DNA from: Methylomonas paludis | GTDB taxonomy: Bacteria; Pseudomonadota; Gammaproteobacteria; Methylococcales; Methylomonadaceae | Reading direction: 5' to 3' | Assembly (NCBI RefSeq): GCF_018734325.1 | Contig: NZ_CP073754.1 | Span: forward strand, 2,294,001 to 2,358,000 | DNA length: 64,000 bases | Shown here: one piece after another, positions 52,052 through 63,494 of the stretch | Numbering within the stretch: position 1 is the first letter of the stretch | Layout: the number at the start of each line of letters is the position of its first letter | Program-made: the position numbers and the translations under genes | The notes under the pieces: generated by a model | Databases searched by the model: none | Seen by the model: only the letters and a program-made list of their open reading frames with translations | What the model was told of the DNA's origin: nothing

Positions 52052-53968
52052 TTAACCTTGTTCAGTGGCTCCACCCAATGGCGCACCTTGATCCCAATGA
52101 TCAACGGTAACACCACCGCTAGAGGATGGAGTGTCGTCCCAACCTTTAGGGTCACGCACTGGAATGCGATTCATCAAATCATCAATTTGATATTTATCTA
52201 TGGTTTCATATTTCATCAAAGCCGCTGACATAGCGTGAAGAATATCTTCATTTTCTTTGAGAATTTTTTCCGCTCTTTCATAGTTTCTGTCAATGATAGA
52301 GCGAATTTCTTCATCTATGGTATGCGAAGTTTCTTCAGCCACTGATTTATGCTGAGTTACGGAACGGCCCAGGAACACCTCTCCTTCTTCTTCGCTATAC
52401 GCCAATGGCCCCAGGCGTTGCGACAAGCCCCATTTGGTAACCATATTGCGTGCCAGTTCGGTGGCCCGTTCGATATCGTTGGAGGCTCCGGTAGATACCT
52501 GCTCCCAGCCGAATATCAGTTCTTCGGCAATCCGACCACCGTAGAGGCTGGAGATCATGCTGTCCAACTTGCATTTGCTGGCGCTGTATTGATCACGCTC
52601 AGGCAAGAACATGGTCACACCCAGAGCGCGGCCACGCGGCATGATGCTGACTTTGTATACTGGATCATGTTCCGGCACCAGACGACCGACGATGGCATGA
52701 CCAGCTTCATGGTAAGCGGTCATGCGTTTTTCTTTTTCGTCCATCACCATGGAGCGTCTTTCCGCACCCATAATCAGTTTGTCTTTGGCTTTTTCCAAAT
52801 CCACCATACTGACCAGACGTTTATTCAAACGCGCAGCAAACAAAGCAGCCTCATTAACCAGATTGGCTAAATCGGCACCGGAAAAACCTGGTGTGCCTTG
52901 AGCGATATATTTAATTTTAACATCGTCTGATGCAGGCACTTTTTTCAAATGCACATTAAGAATTTGTTCACGACCCCGCACATCCGGTAAACCGACTACC
53001 ACTTGACGGTCGAAACGGCCCGGACGTAACAAAGCTTTATCCAGCACATCTGCACGGTTAGTGGCTGCGATAACGATAATGCCTTCGTGACCTTCAAAGC
53101 CGTCCATTTCCACCAGCAACTGGTTAAGCGTTTGTTCTCGTTCGTCGTTGCCGCCACCCAGACCAGCGCCACGTGAGCGGCCTACTGCGTCTATTTCGTC
53201 AATAAATATGATGCAGGGGGCATGTTTTTTAGCTTGTTCGAACATGTCCCGAACCCGCGATGCGCCCACACCAACAAACATTTCCACAAAATCCGAACCG
53301 GATATGGTAAAAAACGGTACTTTGGCTTCGCCGGCAATAGCCCGGGCCAACAAGGTTTTACCTGTTCCAGGAGGACCAACCATCAGTGCGCCACGCGGTA
53401 CTTTACCGCCAAGTTTTTGATATTTGGCCGGATCTTTCAAGAAATCGACCATTTCTTCGACTTCTTCTTTGGCCTCATCACAACCGGCAACATCGGCAAA
53501 GGTGACTTTGTTTTGATCCATATCCAGCATGCGAGCTTTGCTTTTGCCAAAACCCATTGCACCGCCACGACCACCAACACCACCACCCTGCATTTGGCGC
53601 ATAAAAAACACCCATACCGCTATCAGCAGCAAGATCGGCCCAAACGAGACGAAAATCTGCATAAGCATGGACGGTTCTTCAGGCGGCTGGACATTAATTT
53701 CCACACCATTGCCCAATAAATCGTCGATCAGGTGCGGATCATTCGGCATATAGGTTTTAAACTTTTCGCCGGTCTGCATACGACCCTTGACAGTATTGTC
53801 GGCGATCTGTACTTGCTGTACCTGTCCAGCTTTGACCGCGTCTATCAGTTGCGAATAAGACAAGGTTGAGTCGGTTCTGACGGTTCTGGAACCGAAATTA
53901 TTGAACACCGCCATTAATACCACGGCGATGACCACCCACAACACCACATTTTTTAACATATCGCTCAA
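52052..53968 (-). CDS. ftsH: ATP-dependent zinc metalloprotease FtsH
   Basis: The 638-residue FtsH has two transmembrane helices ([35 protein letters not shown]), the AAA motor with Walker A GPPGTGKT, Walker [13 protein letters not shown] and SRH region, then the protease motif HEAGHAIVG. It degrades misfolded membrane proteins and regulators such as LpxC. The start is a TTG at 53968 with GGAG upstream (LSDMLKN) or the ATG at 53959. It is followed by a strong terminator. Confidence 0.97.
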   Translation of the reverse strand: MSDMLKNVVLWVVIAVVLMAVFNNFGSRTVRTDSTLSYSQLIDAVKAGQVQQVQIADNTVKGRMQTGEKFKTYMPNDPHLIDDLLGNGVEINVQPPEEPSMLMQIFVSFGPILLLIAVWVFFMRQMQGGGVGGRGGAMGFGKSKARMLDMDQNKVTFADVAGCDEAKEEVEEMVDFLKDPAKYQKLGGKVPRGALMVGPPGTGKTLLARAIAGEAKVPFFTISGSDFVEMFVGVGASRVRDMFEQAKKHAPCIIFIDEIDAVGRSRGAGLGGGNDEREQTLNQLLVEMDGFEGHEGIIVIAATNRADVLDKALLRPGRFDRQVVVGLPDVRGREQILNVHLKKVPASDDVKIKYIAQGTPGFSGADLANLVNEAALFAARLNKRLVSMVDLEKAKDKLIMGAERRSMVMDEKEKRMTAYHEAGHAIVGRLVPEHDPVYKVSIMPRGRALGVTMFLPERDQYSASKCKLDSMISSLYGGRIAEELIFGWEQVSTGASNDIERATELARNMVTKWGLSQRLGPLAYSEEEGEVFLGRSVTQHKSVAEETSHTIDEEIRSIIDRNYERAEKILKENEDILHAMSAALMKYETIDKYQIDDLMNRIPVRDPKGWDDTPSSSGGVTVDHWDQGAPLGGATEQG

Positions 53969-54269
53969 GTTACGCGCTCCGGCCTTAATTGGCCCTAGAT
54001 TTTAAAAACCAAGTAATTATATCAGGATTACTTGCGTTCCAGCCTGGCATCCAAACACTATGACAAGCGACTTGCTCTTATATCGAGCAAAGATACTCTT
54101 AAACCCGTTACACTTCAAGCCGTGCAGCCCAATTTGGCGCACAAAAACACCAAACACACCAGTTAAGCCATCAATCAAATTTAACCCAGCCTATACCGCT
54201 AATAGAACACCCACTAATTTATAACATACCACGTATTAGCAAAAATTCCTGATTATGGACTGTGGCGTA

Positions 54270-54887
54270 TTATTTATAGCCTTTTGCCAATATATATACT
54301 TCATTACTGCGGGGTCGGGAGGCTTTAGGTTTACGAATCACTACACTGTTGAACTGTTGCTTCACCTGCTGATGATAGGCATCGAAACCAGCACCCTGAA
54401 ACATTTTGATCAAAAACGTACCGCCTTTGTGCAAAATTGCTTGCGCAGCATCCAATGCCAGCTCGCCAAGATAAATGGATTTTGGTTGATCCATTTCCCG
54501 GTTACCACTTATATTGGGGGCCATGTCCGACAATAACAAGTCCACCGGTTGATTGTCCAAAACTTTATAGAGTTGATCCAGTACTTCCTGTTCGCGAAAA
54601 TCGCCCTGGATAAAATCGACACCGGGAATTGGCTCTATATCCAGCAAATCCAGCGCGACCACTTTGGCATTTTTACCGACTATCTTGCTGGCATATTCCG
54701 ACCAACCCCCCGGTGCAGCACCCAAATCGACTACATTCATGCCTGGCCGGATAATTTTGTCTTTTTCCTGAATTTCAATAAGTTTGAATACAGCTCTTGA
54801 ACGGTATCCCAAAGCTTGGGCTTTTTTGACATATTCGTCGTGAAAATGTTCCTGCAACCATTGTGGACTGCTTTTGCTGCGTGCCAT
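54270..54887 (-). CDS. rlmE: 23S rRNA (uridine-2'-O) methyltransferase RlmE
   Basis: The 205-residue FtsJ/RrmJ enzyme methylates U2552 of 23S rRNA. SAM-binding VVDLGAAPGGWSEYASK and the K-D-K-E catalytic set (QEHFHDEYVKKA, LLLSDMAPNISG, FLIKMFQGAGF, RSNEVYILAKGYK) are visible. It lies upstream of ftsH in the same direction, as in E. coli, and is divergent from yhbY. Confidence 0.97.
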   Translation of the reverse strand: MARSKSSPQWLQEHFHDEYVKKAQALGYRSRAVFKLIEIQEKDKIIRPGMNVVDLGAAPGGWSEYASKIVGKNAKVVALDLLDIEPIPGVDFIQGDFREQEVLDQLYKVLDNQPVDLLLSDMAPNISGNREMDQPKSIYLGELALDAAQAILHKGGTFLIKMFQGAGFDAYHQQVKQQFNSVVIRKPKASRPRSNEVYILAKGYK

Positions 54888-54937
54888 ATTTTCGATTGGT
54901 GTAAAATTGTCGAGTTAATTACGTTTAAGGAAACAGA

Positions 54938-55204
54938 GTGAGTCCTATTGAAAAGAAAAAATTAAAAGCCTTGGCCCATGCTTTAAACCCGGTAGTGATG
55001 ATCGGTCAGGCGGGTTTGACTGATGCAGTGTTAAAGGAAATTAATCTGGCACTGGATACACACGAACTTATAAAAGTGAAAATTCGTGCCGAAAAAGTGG
55101 ATCGTCAACTGATATCAGCAGAAATTTGCAGTCAGACTCTGGCTGAACAGATTCAGGCTATCGGCCAAATAGCAGTGTTGTACCGGAAAAATCCGCAGAA
55201 ATAA
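54938..55204 (+). CDS. yhbY: Ribosome assembly RNA-binding protein YhbY
   Basis: The 88-residue CRM-domain protein reads KKLKALAHALNPVVMIGQAG, with the GxxG-type RNA-binding loop, then LTDAVLKEINLALDTHELIK and IQAIGQIAVLYRKNP. It binds pre-50S ribosomal particles. The start is GTG at 54938 with AAGGAAAC upstream. It is divergent from rlmE by 50 bp. Confidence 0.95.
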   Translation: MSPIEKKKLKALAHALNPVVMIGQAGLTDAVLKEINLALDTHELIKVKIRAEKVDRQLISAEICSQTLAEQIQAIGQIAVLYRKNPQK

Positions 55205-55358
55205 GCCGCAATATCAAGCTGTACCGGTTATATCTGCCGCTGCATTTGCATGGTTGATGTAACCTAAGGGGCTGAAATCTTTTGATCTTAGTAAGCGATG
55301 ATTGTTCTCGTACCTGCTTTACCAACAAACCACTGTTCAGTACCTATATTTTTGCATT

Positions 55359-55393
55359 CAATAGCCTGCTATATGGTATGTAACAGGCTATTG
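55359..55393. repeat. Inverted repeat between yhbY and greA
   Basis: CAATAGCCTG (55359-55368) and CAGGCTATTG (55384-55393) form a perfect 10-bp stem with a 15-base loop between two convergent genes. It lacks a clear T run in either direction; a bidirectional terminator is likely but not certain. Confidence 0.45.
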
Positions 55394-55405
55394 CTGTGTT
55401 AGCAG

Positions 55406-55882
55406 TTAAATATACTGGATGGAAATGATTTCATACTCCACATCGCCGCCAGGTGCCTTGACGATAACGCTGTCTTCAACCCGTTTACCGATCAGCGCCC
55501 TTGCTATCGGCGAACCTACCGAAATCCGCCCCTCTTTGATACTGGCTTCATCTTCACCAACGATCTGATAGATAACGACTTTACCACTATCTACAGCCTC
55601 TATTTCCACAGTCGCCCCAAATACCACCTTACCATTGGCATCGGTTTTGGTGACATCGATGATATGGGCATTGGACAACTTGCTTTCAATTTCGGCAATT
55701 CGACCTTCGGCAAAACTTTGTTGTTCCCGGGCAGCATGATATTCGGCATTTTCCTTTAAATCGCCGTGTTCACGTGCGGTAGAAATAGCCTGAATGATTC
55801 TGGGTCTGACCACAGATTTCAATTCATCGAGTTCTGCCCGTAATTTATTGGCTCCAGCCACGGTTAACGGTACCTTGATCAT
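55406..55882 (-). CDS. greA: Transcription elongation factor GreA
   Basis: The 158-residue GreA has the N-terminal coiled-coil ([40 protein letters not shown] with the acidic tip) and the C-terminal FKBP-like domain ([20 protein letters not shown]). It rescues stalled RNA polymerase. I chose the ATG at 55880-55882 because AGGAG lies six bases upstream. It is 18 bp after carB, in the carAB-greA order. Confidence 0.97.
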   Translation of the reverse strand: MIKVPLTVAGANKLRAELDELKSVVRPRIIQAISTAREHGDLKENAEYHAAREQQSFAEGRIAEIESKLSNAHIIDVTKTDANGKVVFGATVEIEAVDSGKVVIYQIVGEDEASIKEGRISVGSPIARALIGKRVEDSVIVKAPGGDVEYEIISIQYI

Positions 55883-55900
55883 ATACAACTCCTGAAAACT

Positions 55901-58900
55901 TTATTCTTCCGTCAAAAATGTAGCGTGCAAATCATGCAAGCGATTTACATCACCGGCAGAAAGCTCACCCAAGGCAAAGCAAGCTGCTTTAGCCCCGGCC
56001 ATGGTGGTGTAATAACTTACTTTGCGTTGTAAGGCTTCACGGCGCATGGTAAAGGAATCCGCCACAGCTTTAACGCCTTCAGTGGTATTTAACACCAGGT
56101 GTATTTCGCCATTTTTAATCATATCAACCACATGTGGCCTACCTTGATTAACCTTGTACACTTCCTGGCAGGCTATTCCAGCTTCTTTTAATACCTTGGC
56201 TGTACCTGGAGTCGCCACAATTTCATAGTTTTTAGCAATCAGCATCCGCGCCAGTTCGGGCAATTTGGCCTTATCGGCATCGCGGATACTGATTAAAGCT
56301 TTACCGGTATGATTCAATTCCACGCCAGCAGCAAATTGGGATTTGGCAAATGCTTCGCCGAAGGTTTTACCCACGCCCATGACTTCACCGGTGGATTTCA
56401 TTTCTGGACCCAGCAATGGATCAACACCAGGGAATTTAATAAATGGAAATACCGCTTCTTTCACGGAGTAAAAGCTGGGGATTCGCTCTTTGGTAACACC
56501 CTGTTGCTTTAGGGTCTGCCCCGCCATGCAGCGTGCGGCAATTTTGGCCAATGGGTAACCAGTGGCTTTAGAAACAAACGGCACCGTTCTGGAAGCACGT
56601 GGATTCACTTCCAGTACGTAGACAGTTTCGCCTTGAATGGCAAACTGGGTATTCATTAAGCCGCGCACACCCAAGGCTTCTGCCATTTTAGCCACCTGGG
56701 TGCGCAAAACATCCTGAATATGGGCCGGTAAATCATAGGGCGGAATGGAGCAAGCCGAGTCACCGGAATGCACGCCAGCCTGCTCAATATGTTCCATCAA
56801 GCCGCCAATCAGCACTGTTTCGCCATCATATATGGCGTCGACATCCATTTCCACTGCATCATCCAGAAAACGATCCAGTAACACTGGTGAATCATTGGAA
56901 ACGCTGACGGCTTCTTTCATATAGCGCCGCAAGCCTTCTTCGTTGATAACGATTTCCATCGCTCGACCACCCAAAACATAGGAGGGTCGCACAACCAAGG
57001 GAAAACCGATTTCTTTGGCCGCAACCAGGGCTTGCTCTACTGATCGGGCAGTGGCGTTGGGCGGTTGCAATAAATTCAGACGTTCCAGCAATTTCTGGAA
57101 GCGTTCGCGATCTTCAGCCAAATCAATGGAGTCGGGCGAAGTACCGATAATCGGTGCGCCGGCAGCTTCCAAGGCTCTGGCCAGTTTCAGCGGCGTTTGG
57201 CCACCATACTGGACGATAACACCTTTGGGCTTTTCCAGATCGACAATCTCCAGCACGTCTTCAAGTGTTAATGATTCAAAATACAGCCGGTCAGACGTAT
57301 CAAAATCGGTGGAAACGGTTTCTGGATTGCAGTTGATCATGATAGTTTCATAACCATCTTCACGCAAAGCCAATGCAGCATGTACGCAGCAATAATCAAA
57401 TTCTATACCCTGACCAATACGGTTGGGGCCGCCACCTAGAATGATGATTTTTTCCCGATCTGAAGGGTTGGCTTCACATTCCTGTTCGTAGGTTGAATAC
57501 ATGTAGGCGGTATCTGAACTGAATTCGGCCGCACAGGAATCAATACGTTTATATACCGGACGAATTCCCTGTTTGTGGCGACTGTTCCGCACATCAGATT
57601 CCTGGGTACCCAGCAATTTGGCCAGCCGGGCATCGGCAAAGCCTTTACGTTTTAATTGGTATAATTCGCCTACTTCCAGAGTAGCCAGGGTTTTGCTGGC
57701 CAAGCCTTGTTCGGTGAGTATCAAATCTTCGACTTGGGCTAAAAACCAGGGATCAATTTTGCAAGCCTGATGAATTTCCTCAAAACTGAGACCACTGCGA
57801 AAAGCATCGGCCAGATACCAGATACGTTGGGGACCAGGATAACGCAGCTCCCTGAGTATGGTGTCCTGACTGCCCTCATCGTTTAAATCGGTGATTTCGT
57901 CCAAACCAAATACGCCGACTTCGAGACCACGCAAGGCTTTTTGCAAGGACTCCTGAAAGGTGCGGCCTATAGCCATGACTTCACCCACAGACTTCATTTG
58001 AGTGGTCAGTCTGTCGTTAGCTTGCGGGAATTTTTCAAATGCAAAACGCGGCACTTTGGTTACCACATAGTCTATCGATGGCTCGAATGAAGCAGGGGTT
58101 TTACCGTCGGTAATTTCGTTACGCAGTTCGTCTAGGGTATAGCCGACTGCCAGTTTGGCAGCAACTTTGGCAATAGGGAAACCGGTGGCTTTGGAGGCCA
58201 ACGCTGAAGAGCGTGATACCCTGGGGTTCATTTCAATCACGATCAACCGGCCATCGTCGGGATTGACGGCAAACTGGACGTTGGAACCACCAGTATCGAC
58301 CCCAATTTCGCGTAACACTGCCAATGAAGCATCACGCAGGATTTGATATTCTTTATCGGTAAGGGTTTGAGCCGGCGCCACAGTGATGGAGTCACCGGTA
58401 TGAACCCCCATAGGGTCAAAGTTTTCGATGGCGCAGACAATGATGCAATTGTCTTTGTGATCACGCACCACTTCCATTTCAAACTCTTTCCAGCCCAGTA
58501 CCGACTCTTCAATGAGTAACTCATTGGTAGGCGACAAGGACAGGCCGCGTTCGCAAATTTCAATAAATTCTTCACGATTATAGGCAATCCCGCCGCCGCT
58601 GCCGCCCATGGTGAATGATGGACGGATAATGGTGGGATAACCGACTTGTTCCTGCGCAGCAAAGGCCTCTTCCATATTGTGGGCAACATTGGATTTGGCA
58701 ACATTCAAACCGATTTTACGCATAGCCACATTAAACAGGGCGCGGTCTTCGGCTTTGTTGATGGCTTCCTTGGTTGCGCCTATCATTTCCACGCCGTATT
58801 TTTCCAGCACACCGTGCTTATCCAGCGCCAGCGCACAATTCAGTGCAGTTTGGCCACCCATGGTGGGCAAAATCGCATCCGGTCTTTCTTTGGCGATAAT

Positions 58901-59128
58901 TTTTTCGACGGTTTGCCAATTGATAGGCTCAATGTAGATCACATCGGCCATATCGGGGTCAGTCATAATAGTGGCCGGATTGGAGTTGACCAGAATCACC
59001 CGGTAACCCTCTTCACGCAAGGCCTTACAGGCCTGAGTACCGGAGTAGTCGAATTCGCAGGCCTGTCCAATAACGATGGGCCCGGCACCTATTAATAAAA
59101 TCGATTTTATGTCAGTTCTTTTTGGCAT
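55901..59128 (-). CDS. carB: Carbamoyl-phosphate synthase large subunit
   Basis: The 1,075-residue CarB has two homologous ATP-grasp halves ([20 protein letters not shown] and [20 protein letters not shown] starts; [17 protein letters not shown] and [16 protein letters not shown] phosphate loops) and a C-terminal MGS-like allosteric domain. It makes carbamoyl phosphate for arginine and pyrimidine synthesis. Length and motifs are normal. It is 18 bp after carA. Confidence 0.98.
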   Translation of the reverse strand: MPKRTDIKSILLIGAGPIVIGQACEFDYSGTQACKALREEGYRVILVNSNPATIMTDPDMADVIYIEPINWQTVEKIIAKERPDAILPTMGGQTALNCALALDKHGVLEKYGVEMIGATKEAINKAEDRALFNVAMRKIGLNVAKSNVAHNMEEAFAAQEQVGYPTIIRPSFTMGGSGGGIAYNREEFIEICERGLSLSPTNELLIEESVLGWKEFEMEVVRDHKDNCIIVCAIENFDPMGVHTGDSITVAPAQTLTDKEYQILRDASLAVLREIGVDTGGSNVQFAVNPDDGRLIVIEMNPRVSRSSALASKATGFPIAKVAAKLAVGYTLDELRNEITDGKTPASFEPSIDYVVTKVPRFAFEKFPQANDRLTTQMKSVGEVMAIGRTFQESLQKALRGLEVGVFGLDEITDLNDEGSQDTILRELRYPGPQRIWYLADAFRSGLSFEEIHQACKIDPWFLAQVEDLILTEQGLASKTLATLEVGELYQLKRKGFADARLAKLLGTQESDVRNSRHKQGIRPVYKRIDSCAAEFSSDTAYMYSTYEQECEANPSDREKIIILGGGPNRIGQGIEFDYCCVHAALALREDGYETIMINCNPETVSTDFDTSDRLYFESLTLEDVLEIVDLEKPKGVIVQYGGQTPLKLARALEAAGAPIIGTSPDSIDLAEDRERFQKLLERLNLLQPPNATARSVEQALVAAKEIGFPLVVRPSYVLGGRAMEIVINEEGLRRYMKEAVSVSNDSPVLLDRFLDDAVEMDVDAIYDGETVLIGGLMEHIEQAGVHSGDSACSIPPYDLPAHIQDVLRTQVAKMAEALGVRGLMNTQFAIQGETVYVLEVNPRASRTVPFVSKATGYPLAKIAARCMAGQTLKQQGVTKERIPSFYSVKEAVFPFIKFPGVDPLLGPEMKSTGEVMGVGKTFGEAFAKSQFAAGVELNHTGKALISIRDADKAKLPELARMLIAKNYEIVATPGTAKVLKEAGIACQEVYKVNQGRPHVVDMIKNGEIHLVLNTTEGVKAVADSFTMRREALQRKVSYYTTMAGAKAACFALGELSAGDVNRLHDLHATFLTEE

Positions 59129-59146
59129 ATTACTCTGTCTGTCAAA

Positions 59147-60280
59147 CTAGGCGGAAGGCGATGAGTTGATCAAAGCCACGAAATCATCGAATAAGGATTC
59201 AACATCATGCGGCCCTGGGCTGGCCTCTGGATGGCCTTGAAAACTGAAGGCTGGGCAATCGGTACGTTCTATGCCTTGCAAACTGCCGTCAAACAGGGAA
59301 ATGTAGGTGGCGCGAACATTGGCAGGCAGTGAATCGGCATTCACAGCAAAGCCATGATTCTGGCTACTGATCATGACCCGGCCAGAGTCGATATGCTGCA
59401 CAGGATGGTTGGCACCATGATGGCCGAATTTCATTTTCAGCGTTTTTGCACCACTGGCCAATGCCAGCAATTGATGCCCCAAACAAATGCCAAACACCGG
59501 TACTTTTTCGGCCAGAATGGTTTTGATGGCCTCGATAGCATAAGTACACGGCTCTGGATCCCCTGGGCCATTTGAGAGAAATACACCGTCCGGCTTTAAA
59601 GCCAGCACATCTGCAGCCGACGTGGTGGCAGGCACTACGGTAACCCGGCAGCCCCGATTAACCAGCAGGCGCAAAATATTGCGCTTGATGCCAAAATCGT
59701 AAGCCACCACATGTCTGGGCAGATTACTGGCCTGACTGTAACCATCAGTCAAATCCCAAACATTTTCTGTCCATTCATACTGAGTTGAGGTAGTCACTTC
59801 CTTGGCCAAATCCAGGCCCTGAAGTCCGGAAAAACCGGCAATAGATTGCAGGGCGGCATCAACATCAACATAATCCCCAGCCATGATACAGCCGCGTTGT
59901 GCACCTTTATCGCGTAGGATACGGGTTAACTGACGGGTATCAATATCAGCGATGGCCACTACATTGCGTTGGCGCAGATATTCCGGCAGATTTTGGCGAT
60001 TGCGCCAATTTTGGGCTAATAACGGTAAATCTCGGATCACCAAACCACTGGCAAATACCCCAATTGACTCATCATCCTCGGGATTAGTGCCGACATTGCC
60101 GATATGCGGATAAGTAAGCGTGATGATTTGCCGAGCGTAAGAAGGATCGCTGAGAATTTCCTGATAGCCGGTCAATGCCGTGTTAAAGACGACTTCCCCA
60201 ACAGAACAGCCATCGGCACCAATGGCTTTGCCGTGAAAAACTGTCCCATCTTCCAATACCAGTAATGCGGGTTTATTCAA
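59147..60280 (-). CDS. carA: Carbamoyl-phosphate synthase small subunit
   Basis: The 377-residue CarA has the N-terminal interaction domain ([35 protein letters not shown]) and the C-terminal glutaminase with Cys in [16 protein letters not shown] and His/Glu in [13 protein letters not shown]. It supplies ammonia to CarB. It is the first gene of carA-carB-greA; a small inverted repeat (AACGGG / CCCGTT) in the leader upstream might matter for regulation. Confidence 0.98.
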   Translation of the reverse strand: MNKPALLVLEDGTVFHGKAIGADGCSVGEVVFNTALTGYQEILSDPSYARQIITLTYPHIGNVGTNPEDDESIGVFASGLVIRDLPLLAQNWRNRQNLPEYLRQRNVVAIADIDTRQLTRILRDKGAQRGCIMAGDYVDVDAALQSIAGFSGLQGLDLAKEVTTSTQYEWTENVWDLTDGYSQASNLPRHVVAYDFGIKRNILRLLVNRGCRVTVVPATTSAADVLALKPDGVFLSNGPGDPEPCTYAIEAIKTILAEKVPVFGICLGHQLLALASGAKTLKMKFGHHGANHPVQHIDSGRVMISSQNHGFAVNADSLPANVRATYISLFDGSLQGIERTDCPAFSFQGHPEASPGPHDVESLFDDFVALINSSPSA

Positions 60281-60476
60281 AATTGGTCACCTTTAGATGT
60301 AGAAAACGGGACAAGCCTGACGACTAATCCCGTTCTGGTAAGATATATACGCCGCTAATTTTACGAAATAATAGCCATCAGGTCACTAACAATTTTTTGC
60401 CGGGGAAATCTCTTTCCGACAAGTTGGCATCCGGGTTACTATTATTGGCAGTTTTAACGTTCATCTCAAGGTCTTT

Positions 60477-60911
60477 ATGTCGAAACCGATTACACCTTTA
60501 TTAGCTGCCGATGCCATTATCGAATTACTGGACTACCCTAACCGGCCTTTTGTACTGATTGAACGAGCCTATCCGCCACTGGGTTGGGCGATTCCGGGCG
60601 GCTTTGTTGATGTCGGCGAAACGGTAGAACATGCGGCGATCCGGGAAATGCGGGAAGAAACCGGATTGACAGTTAACTTAACAGCTTTGCTGGGCATTTA
60701 CTCCAATCCAGCTCGCGATCCGCGCAATCATACCGCTACTGCGGTGTATGTTGCTCAGGCCCATGGTACGCCACTGGCCGCTGATGATGCCAAAAACTAC
60801 GGATTGTTCACTTTTGACAATCTGCCGGCATTAGCCTTTGACCACGCCCTGGTCTTGGCAGATTACCGGCGTTATCGGGAAACCGGAGCCTTAACCCCGT
60901 TGCGAGTATAA
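60477..60911 (+). CDS. Nudix hydrolase
   Basis: The 144-residue protein has a complete Nudix box: GGFVDVGETVEHAAIREMRE followed by ETGLTV. It begins ITPLLAADAIIELLDYPNRP, with a hydrolase substrate loop ERAYPPLGWAIP. The substrate cannot be predicted; the fold and length resemble those acting on ADP-ribose or nucleotide sugars. It is divergent from carA. Confidence 0.88.
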   Translation: MSKPITPLLAADAIIELLDYPNRPFVLIERAYPPLGWAIPGGFVDVGETVEHAAIREMREETGLTVNLTALLGIYSNPARDPRNHTATAVYVAQAHGTPLAADDAKNYGLFTFDNLPALAFDHALVLADYRRYRETGALTPLRV

Positions 60912-61038
60912 TGTCCGTTTTACTAGCGGTTTTGCCGACCTCAATCAAAAAATTGAAAGCCGAGTCAATGGTATACGCTCCAGCCCACCAGCCCAAACCT
61001 TAACATTTATCACTGCCAAGAAATTTAGGGTGTTAAAT

Positions 61039-61875
61039 TTATCCAACTGCTTTTAAGCCAGTGCCAAATTCAAGCACCTCATCAGTTCTAACCGTAAAGC
61101 TTTCTAGGGTATTAGGACCAAAGCTACAACTGATAGCCACATCGGCAGCATCTCGGCCTCTGGCAATTAACACTCGGCCGATACGAGGTATGTTATTGCG
61201 CGGATCAAAAGTGTACCAATGACCATCCAGATAAGCTTCAAACCAACCGGCAAAATCCATTACACCATAGGGAGGCGGGATACCCATATCACCTAAATAC
61301 CCGCTGCAATATCTGGCCGGTATGTTCATGCAGCGACAAAAAGCAATGGCTAAATGCGCATAGTCACGACAAACCCCATTGCGCTCTTGATAGGCCTCCC
61401 AAGCCGTTTTGGTATTCCGGGCATATTGATAACCGAAGGTAATATGCTGATTAACAAAGTTACAAATAGCCTGTACCCGTTGCCATCCGGTTGGTGCTCT
61501 GTCAAATAACTGCCAGGCAATCTCAGACAGCCGGTCGGTCTCACAATACCGACTGCCTAACAGAAAGACCAGGGTATCGTCCGGTAAATTTTCTATGGGT
61601 ATTTGTCTGGCTTGCGGCGCCACCTGATCCGCCAAACCGGTATCACGAATCAAGGCATCCGTAGAAATTTTCAACCGCCCCTGCGGCGCAACAATACGGC
61701 TGCACCAGTTACCAAAATTGTCCCGATAAGCCGATAACGCAACCGGCGGATCCGTAACCAGATAGTCCGGAATAATAATGTCTGATAAGCGGGTATAGTG
61801 CAAACTCAGGGTTAAGATCATGGGAGTGGGCTTGGGGCAATGATAAATCAATTCGTAACCAATGCGTATTTTCAT
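61039..61875 (-). CDS. Transglutaminase-like protein
   Basis: The 278-residue protein has an N-terminal beta domain (RIGYELIYHCPKPTPMILTL) and a transglutaminase-like cysteine protease core: Cys in ERNGVCRDYAHLAIAFCRCM, His in YGVMDFAGWFEAYLDGHWYT, and Asp in FDPRNNIPRIGRVL. AGGAGC precedes the ATG at 61875. In many bacteria such a gene lies with an ATP-grasp and an alpha-E protein next to Anbu, and its position here fits that cluster. Confidence 0.88.
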   Translation of the reverse strand: MKIRIGYELIYHCPKPTPMILTLSLHYTRLSDIIIPDYLVTDPPVALSAYRDNFGNWCSRIVAPQGRLKISTDALIRDTGLADQVAPQARQIPIENLPDDTLVFLLGSRYCETDRLSEIAWQLFDRAPTGWQRVQAICNFVNQHITFGYQYARNTKTAWEAYQERNGVCRDYAHLAIAFCRCMNIPARYCSGYLGDMGIPPPYGVMDFAGWFEAYLDGHWYTFDPRNNIPRIGRVLIARGRDAADVAISCSFGPNTLESFTVRTDEVLEFGTGLKAVG

Positions 61876-61926
61876 AGTGATGCTCCTTAGCCAGCACTGC
61901 CGTTGCGGCAGACTCTGACAGTTGAA

Positions 61927-62709
61927 TTATTGTGAGGTATGGGTATTCTCTAGACACGAGTTGACCAGCACCCTGCATAGTGATGCGGTTAACACTTTAC
62001 GCAGAGCATTCCAGCGCCTGCCTGCCTTGACAATATGTTTTTGGTTGATTTCCAGTTCTATACCAATATAAACATCGGCTAAGAACTGCCGCCGCAACCA
62101 GGTGGTTAAACCATCGTTTTTACCAGCATAAGGATAATTGCGTCTAATCTGAAAATGAGGTAGGCAGTTGTGCAAATCGGCCTGCCAACGCGCGCAGAAG
62201 GCCAGTTCGCCGACCCGGCAAGGGTCATACAACAAACCGATGTCGGCGTTTCTGACTTTACCTTCCAGTTCCGGGGTAAAGCTGTGTACGGACAAATGCA
62301 GCACTTGGCCATGTTCAAGCACGGCCTGCCTGACCAAGCGCTCGACTTGCTCTCGATACGGCTGATAATATTGCCTTAAAATTTGCTGACGTGGTGTCGG
62401 CGGCAGTTCTGCAATGGTTTTACCATGTAGCCGGCGATGACCAATAGAACGATTTAGATCAACCAATAAACGACTGGTGGTAGAGCTCAACAACGGCGCT
62501 GCACAGGATTTTGCAAAGTCCTTGGCTATGCAAAGCGCTCCAGCATCAAAACCGCAATGACTATCCAGCAGTGCCTGCTGATCTGAAAACAGTTCACGAT
62601 ATTGAGCCGGAATCTGATTGCCGCCATGCTCACAACTAATCACCAAACCAGGGCGCTGCTGCCGACGATCCGGTTGAGCAAACGCCAAAGGATTAGCGGG
62701 ACTGGACAA
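61927..62709 (-). CDS. N-formylglutamate amidohydrolase-like protein
   Basis: The 260-residue protein has the family motifs VISCEHGGNQIPAQYRELF, HCGFDAGALCIAKDFA, SRLLVDLNRSIGHRRL and HLSVHSFTPELEG, consistent with a zinc-dependent hydrolase fold. It starts with TTG at 62709, five bases after the Anbu-type stop, since no ATG is available. The histidine degradation genes hut are not present, so the substrate here may be another N-acyl or peptide compound. Confidence 0.82.
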   Translation of the reverse strand: MSSPANPLAFAQPDRRQQRPGLVISCEHGGNQIPAQYRELFSDQQALLDSHCGFDAGALCIAKDFAKSCAAPLLSSTTSRLLVDLNRSIGHRRLHGKTIAELPPTPRQQILRQYYQPYREQVERLVRQAVLEHGQVLHLSVHSFTPELEGKVRNADIGLLYDPCRVGELAFCARWQADLHNCLPHFQIRRNYPYAGKNDGLTTWLRRQFLADVYIGIELEINQKHIVKAGRRWNALRKVLTASLCRVLVNSCLENTHTSQ

Positions 62710-62714
62710 AACAA

Positions 62715-63440
62715 TTACCAGTCCAAATCGGGCAAGTGCCTAAACACCTGGCGAGTACCTTCGGTCCATTGCTTACCCAGTGCCATAAAATATTCATCTC
62801 TCTCCTCAAAACGACGGCACATCCGCACTTGCAGACTGTCACGCTGATAGACCAGTAAATCTATCGGCATCCCCACCGATAAATTGCTGCACATTGTGGA
62901 ATCAAAAGAAACCAGCACACATTTTGCCGCATCGTTTAAGGAGGTAGAACGAGTAATTACTCTATCCATGATAGGTTTGCCGTATTTGGTTTCCCCAGTT
63001 TGCAAATAGGGTGTCTCCAGACTGGCTTCAATAAAATTGCCTTGAGCGTAAATCCTGAACAAGCGCGGCACTTCTCCTGCTATCTGTCCACCCATGATAA
63101 ATGAAGCGTTAAAATGCAAATCACTGGCTTGCAGATAATGACCGTCACGCCGATCAACATCCCGCATAGCATCCGATACCAGCGTGACCGCATCGAACAT
63201 AGACTCGGCATTGCTCAGATTGGCCACGCCAGGCTTGGCGTTGCGCTGTTTCAGCACACTGATAACGGCTTGGGTTCCCGCCAGATTACCGGAGCTTAAC
63301 AGTACGATAACGCGCTGATCCGTTTGTGAAAATACGGTCATTTTGCAAAATTTTGCAATATTATCCACCCCGGCATGGGTACGTGAATCCGAAGCGAACA
63401 CCAGACCAGTATCTAACATCACACCTATACAGTAGGTCAA
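62715..63440 (-). CDS. Anbu-type proteasome-related peptidase
   Basis: The product (about 241 residues from a TTG start at 63438-63440; the frame is open back to 63494) reads LTYCIGVMLDTGLVFASDSR, then THAGVDNIAKFCKMTVF and VLLSSGNLAGTQAVISVL. This resembles Anbu, the ancestral beta-subunit of the proteasome/HslV family, in which the initiator residue (Thr2 in LTYC) is the presumed nucleophile. Start assignment is therefore important: the TTG gives the nucleophile at position 2. It is the first gene of a cluster with the amidohydrolase and the transglutaminase-like gene. Confidence 0.82.
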   Translation of the reverse strand: MTYCIGVMLDTGLVFASDSRTHAGVDNIAKFCKMTVFSQTDQRVIVLLSSGNLAGTQAVISVLKQRNAKPGVANLSNAESMFDAVTLVSDAMRDVDRRDGHYLQASDLHFNASFIMGGQIAGEVPRLFRIYAQGNFIEASLETPYLQTGETKYGKPIMDRVITRSTSLNDAAKCVLVSFDSTMCSNLSVGMPIDLLVYQRDSLQVRMCRRFEERDEYFMALGKQWTEGTRQVFRHLPDLDW

Positions 63441-63494
63441 AACCGCAGTTCTGCGTGCAGATTCATCAAAATTAAACCTATGGCATTTACCCAA

